DNA from: Brucellaceae bacterium
Lineage (GTDB): Bacteria; Pseudomonadota; Alphaproteobacteria; Rhizobiales; Rhizobiaceae
Direction: 5' to 3'
NCBI GenBank assembly: GCA_020637775.1
Contig: JACKJV010000001.1
Coordinates: forward strand, 434,001 to 498,000
Length of the DNA stretch: 64,000 bases
In this document: one piece after another, positions 62,150-64,000 of the stretch
Layout: each line of letters opens with the position of its first letter
Position numbering within the stretch: position 1 is the first letter of the stretch
Made by a program: the position numbers and the translations under genes
The notes under the pieces: model-generated
What the model was told of the DNA's origin: nothing
The model's database searches: none
The model's input: the letters and a program-made list of their open reading frames with translations, nothing else

Positions 62150-62860
62150 ATGATGCGCTATGCGATCTATTTCACGCCGCCGCACGACGACCCGCTCACC
62201 CGTGTCGCCGTCAACTGGCTGGGCCGCGACGCCTTTACCGGCCAGCCGGTCGCAGTGCCGTCTATCGGCTCGATGGAGCAGGCCGAGATCGCATTCCATA
62301 CCGCTGCACCCCGCCGCTACGGCTTTCACGCCACGCTGAAAGCGCCGTTCCGGCTTGCCGCCGACACCAGCGAGGCGCAGCTTGTCGCCGCATTCGACGC
62401 CTTTTGCGCCAGCCGTGCCGCCTTCTTCGTGCCGAAGCTGGAAATCCGGCAGCTTGACGGCTTCTTCGCCCTGGTGCCGGCAGAGCCGCATGGCGACCTC
62501 AATGCCCTTGCCGCCGATTGCGTGCGTGCGTTCGACCGCTTCCGCGCGCCGCTCGGCGAGGACGAGGCGGCACGCCGGCAGACCGAGCGAATGCAACCCC
62601 GCGAGCTGCGCTATCTGCAGCAATGGGGCTACCCCTATGTGTTCGACGCCTTCCGCTTCCACATGACCCTCACCGGGCGCGTTCCGCCCGGGGAAGCCGA
62701 CCGCATGCGCCGGACGCTGGCCGAATTCCTCGGCCCGATCCTCCAGGAGCCCGTCGAGGTCGCCAACCTTGCCCTTTTCGTCGAGCCGGAGCCCGGCGCG
62801 CCCTTCATCGTTCACCGCATGCGCGCGTTTGGCGCCGCGCAGGAAAGAAAGTCTGCCTGA
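62150..62860 (+). CDS. DUF1045 protein of phosphonate operons (TIGR03223-like)
   Basis: 236 aa. It starts RYAIYFTPPHDDPLTRVAVNWLGRDAFTG and has RRYGFHATLKAPFRLA and FDAFRFHMTLTGRVPP. These two HxT motifs give it the two-histidine phosphoesterase fold, like cyclic phosphodiesterases. In phn operons it may process cyclic ribose phosphate made by C-P lyase, doing the job of PhnP; this is an inference. ATG 62150 has GGAG 7 nt upstream; ATGs at 62144 and 62153 are alternatives. Confidence 0.88.
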   Translation: MMRYAIYFTPPHDDPLTRVAVNWLGRDAFTGQPVAVPSIGSMEQAEIAFHTAAPRRYGFHATLKAPFRLAADTSEAQLVAAFDAFCASRAAFFVPKLEIRQLDGFFALVPAEPHGDLNALAADCVRAFDRFRAPLGEDEAARRQTERMQPRELRYLQQWGYPYVFDAFRFHMTLTGRVPPGEADRMRRTLAEFLGPILQEPVEVANLALFVEPEPGAPFIVHRMRAFGAAQERKSA

Positions 62861-62861
62861 C

Positions 62862-64000
62862 ATGGCCAGAGAATTCGTCCTCACCAATGCCCGCATCGTT
62901 CTGGAAAACGACATCCTGAGCGGCTCCGTTCTCATCCGCGACGGCCTGATCGCCGATGTCAGCGAAGGTGCCGTGGCGGGTGGCGAGGACATGGATGGCG
63001 ACTATCTGTTGCCCGGCCTGGTCGAATTGCACACCGACCATCTCGAAGCGCATTATTCGCCGCGTCCGGGCGTGCGCTGGAACGTGACCTCGGCCATTCA
63101 GGCCCATGATGCGCAGGTCGCGGCCTCGGGCATTACCACCGTGTTCGATTGCCTGCGCATGGGGGCCGATGAAGACAGCGGCTTTGCCCGGGGCGAAATG
63201 CGGACCCTGGCCGATTCGCTCGCGCAGGCCACCGCGCAGGACCGTCTGCGCGCGGACCATCGCATTCATCTGCGCTGCGAGGTTTCGGCCGCCGATGTCC
63301 TCGATCACTTCGAGGATTTCCGCACCGATCCCATGGTTGGCCTGGCCTCGCTCATGGATCATGCGCCCGGGCAGCGGCAGTTCCGGACCATGGATCAATA
63401 CGTGCTCTACTACAAGGAGAAGCGCGGCCTTTCCGACGCGGCCTTCGCCGATTTCGTCAAGCGCCGCCAGGAGCAGTCCGCGCGCTATTCCGGACCGCAT
63501 CGCGAGGCAATCGCACAAGCCTGCCGCGAGCGGTCCATCGCGCTGGCCAGCCATGACGATGCCACGCTGGACCACGTGGCCGAGGCATGCGAGGCGGGAG
63601 CCAGGGTGGCCGAATTCCCCACCAGCCTGGAAGCCGCGCGGGCCAGTCACGAAGCCGGTCTCGGCGTGCTCATGGGCGCGCCCAATGTGGTGCGCGGCAA
63701 ATCCCATTCGGGCAACATTTCCGCCCGCGATCTTGCCAGGGAAGGCGTCCTTGATATCCTGTCGTCCGATTATGTGCCGTTCAGCCTCATCCATGCACCG
63801 TTCACGCTGGCTGACGAGATGGAAGCGGTTTCGCTGCCGAGTGCCATCGCCATGGTGACGGCAAATCCGGCCCGTCAGGTCGGCCTCGAAGACCGCGGAC
63901 GGATCGCGACGGGGCTGCGCGCCGATCTCGTCCGCCTGCGGCGGAACGACGAGGTACCGGTCGTGCGTACCGTGTGGCGCGAAGGCCGAAGGGTGGCGTG
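62862..64000 (+). CDS. phnM: Alpha-D-ribose 1-methylphosphonate 5-triphosphate diphosphatase (stop codon at window edge)
   Basis: 379 codons lie within the window; the last two bases, TG, probably begin a TGA stop just beyond it. Amidohydrolase fold with the metal-binding HTDHLEAHYSPRPGVRWN and a conserved SHDDATLDHVAEA, then GAPNVVRGKSHSGN and ILSSDYVPFSLIHA. PhnM removes pyrophosphate from the triphosphate intermediate to give the PhnJ substrate. The ATG at 62862 lies one base after the DUF1045 stop. phnN would be expected next. Confidence 0.94.
   Translation, partial: MAREFVLTNARIVLENDILSGSVLIRDGLIADVSEGAVAGGEDMDGDYLLPGLVELHTDHLEAHYSPRPGVRWNVTSAIQAHDAQVAASGITTVFDCLRMGADEDSGFARGEMRTLADSLAQATAQDRLRADHRIHLRCEVSAADVLDHFEDFRTDPMVGLASLMDHAPGQRQFRTMDQYVLYYKEKRGLSDAAFADFVKRRQEQSARYSGPHREAIAQACRERSIALASHDDATLDHVAEACEAGARVAEFPTSLEAARASHEAGLGVLMGAPNVVRGKSHSGNISARDLAREGVLDILSSDYVPFSLIHAPFTLADEMEAVSLPSAIAMVTANPARQVGLEDRGRIATGLRADLVRLRRNDEVPVVRTVWREGRRVA

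Overview
The window is GC-rich, densely coded DNA with the synteny of an alphaproteobacterium of the Hyphomicrobiales (Rhizobiales). The signs are a FYDLN-acid protein divergent from a CP4-like class II aroA, then cmk and rpsA; hrcA next to grpE and rph-rdgB-hemW; uppP, a glutathione transferase and queG in a row; an NDUFA9-like protein; a LigAB/Gal aromatic cluster; and a rhizobial phn (C-P lyase) locus. The genus cannot be fixed from the sequence. I see no insertion sequence, prophage or CRISPR array, so it reads as a chromosomal segment with a core left half and an accessory catabolic and phosphorus-scavenging right half.

Layout. 0-4.3 kb: a small metabolic module (class III aminotransferase, HAD hydrolase, IclR regulator) divergent from a Tm-1-like UPF0261 protein, with a clear IclR-type palindrome between them. 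4.4-10 kb: tRNA-Ala(GGC), the FYDLN protein, aroA, a short-chain dehydrogenase lacking its catalytic Tyr/Lys, cmk and rpsA. 10-12.5 kb: a cpdB-type periplasmic nucleotidase interrupted by an in-frame TGA, and a small secreted protein. 12.7-14.8 kb: an arsR-arsC-acr3 arsenic operon with readable promoter and operator. 14.9-25 kb: housekeeping genes (NDUFA9-like, TSUP, uppP, GST, queG, epimerase, mepA, MsbA-like ABC exporter, dapB, gpmA, tRNA-Leu(CAG)). 25.4-37.3 kb: grpE, hrcA, rph-VOC-rdgB-hemW, dxs, a cytochrome P450, gyrB and a thioesterase.

37.4-46.7 kb holds a complete protocatechuate/gallate meta-cleavage system. A six-gene minus-strand operon (galB, ligK/galC, galD, ligI and a LigAB-like pair) diverges from a LysR regulator with two winged-helix domains. 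Downstream of the regulator lie a DUF1932-type dehydrogenase, a second LigAB pair and ligC. Together these can turn protocatechuate into pyruvate and oxaloacetate. The alpha subunit of the second pair is frameshifted.

46.8-64 kb: a formamidase-like enzyme, a GGDEF protein, a divergent glycosyltransferase and sqdB (sulfolipid synthesis), then the phosphonate locus: phnF on the minus strand and phnGHIJKL, a hexapeptide acetyltransferase, phnCDE1E2, a DUF1045 protein and phnM on the plus strand. Two near-perfect Pho boxes precede phnG and phnC, and a palindrome that fits a PhnF operator lies between the phnG Pho box and its start. With sqdB next door, this block reads as a phosphate-starvation island.

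Three genes carry reading-frame damage (aminotransferase, cpdB, second ligA). Whether this is gene decay or base-calling error cannot be decided from the sequence alone.
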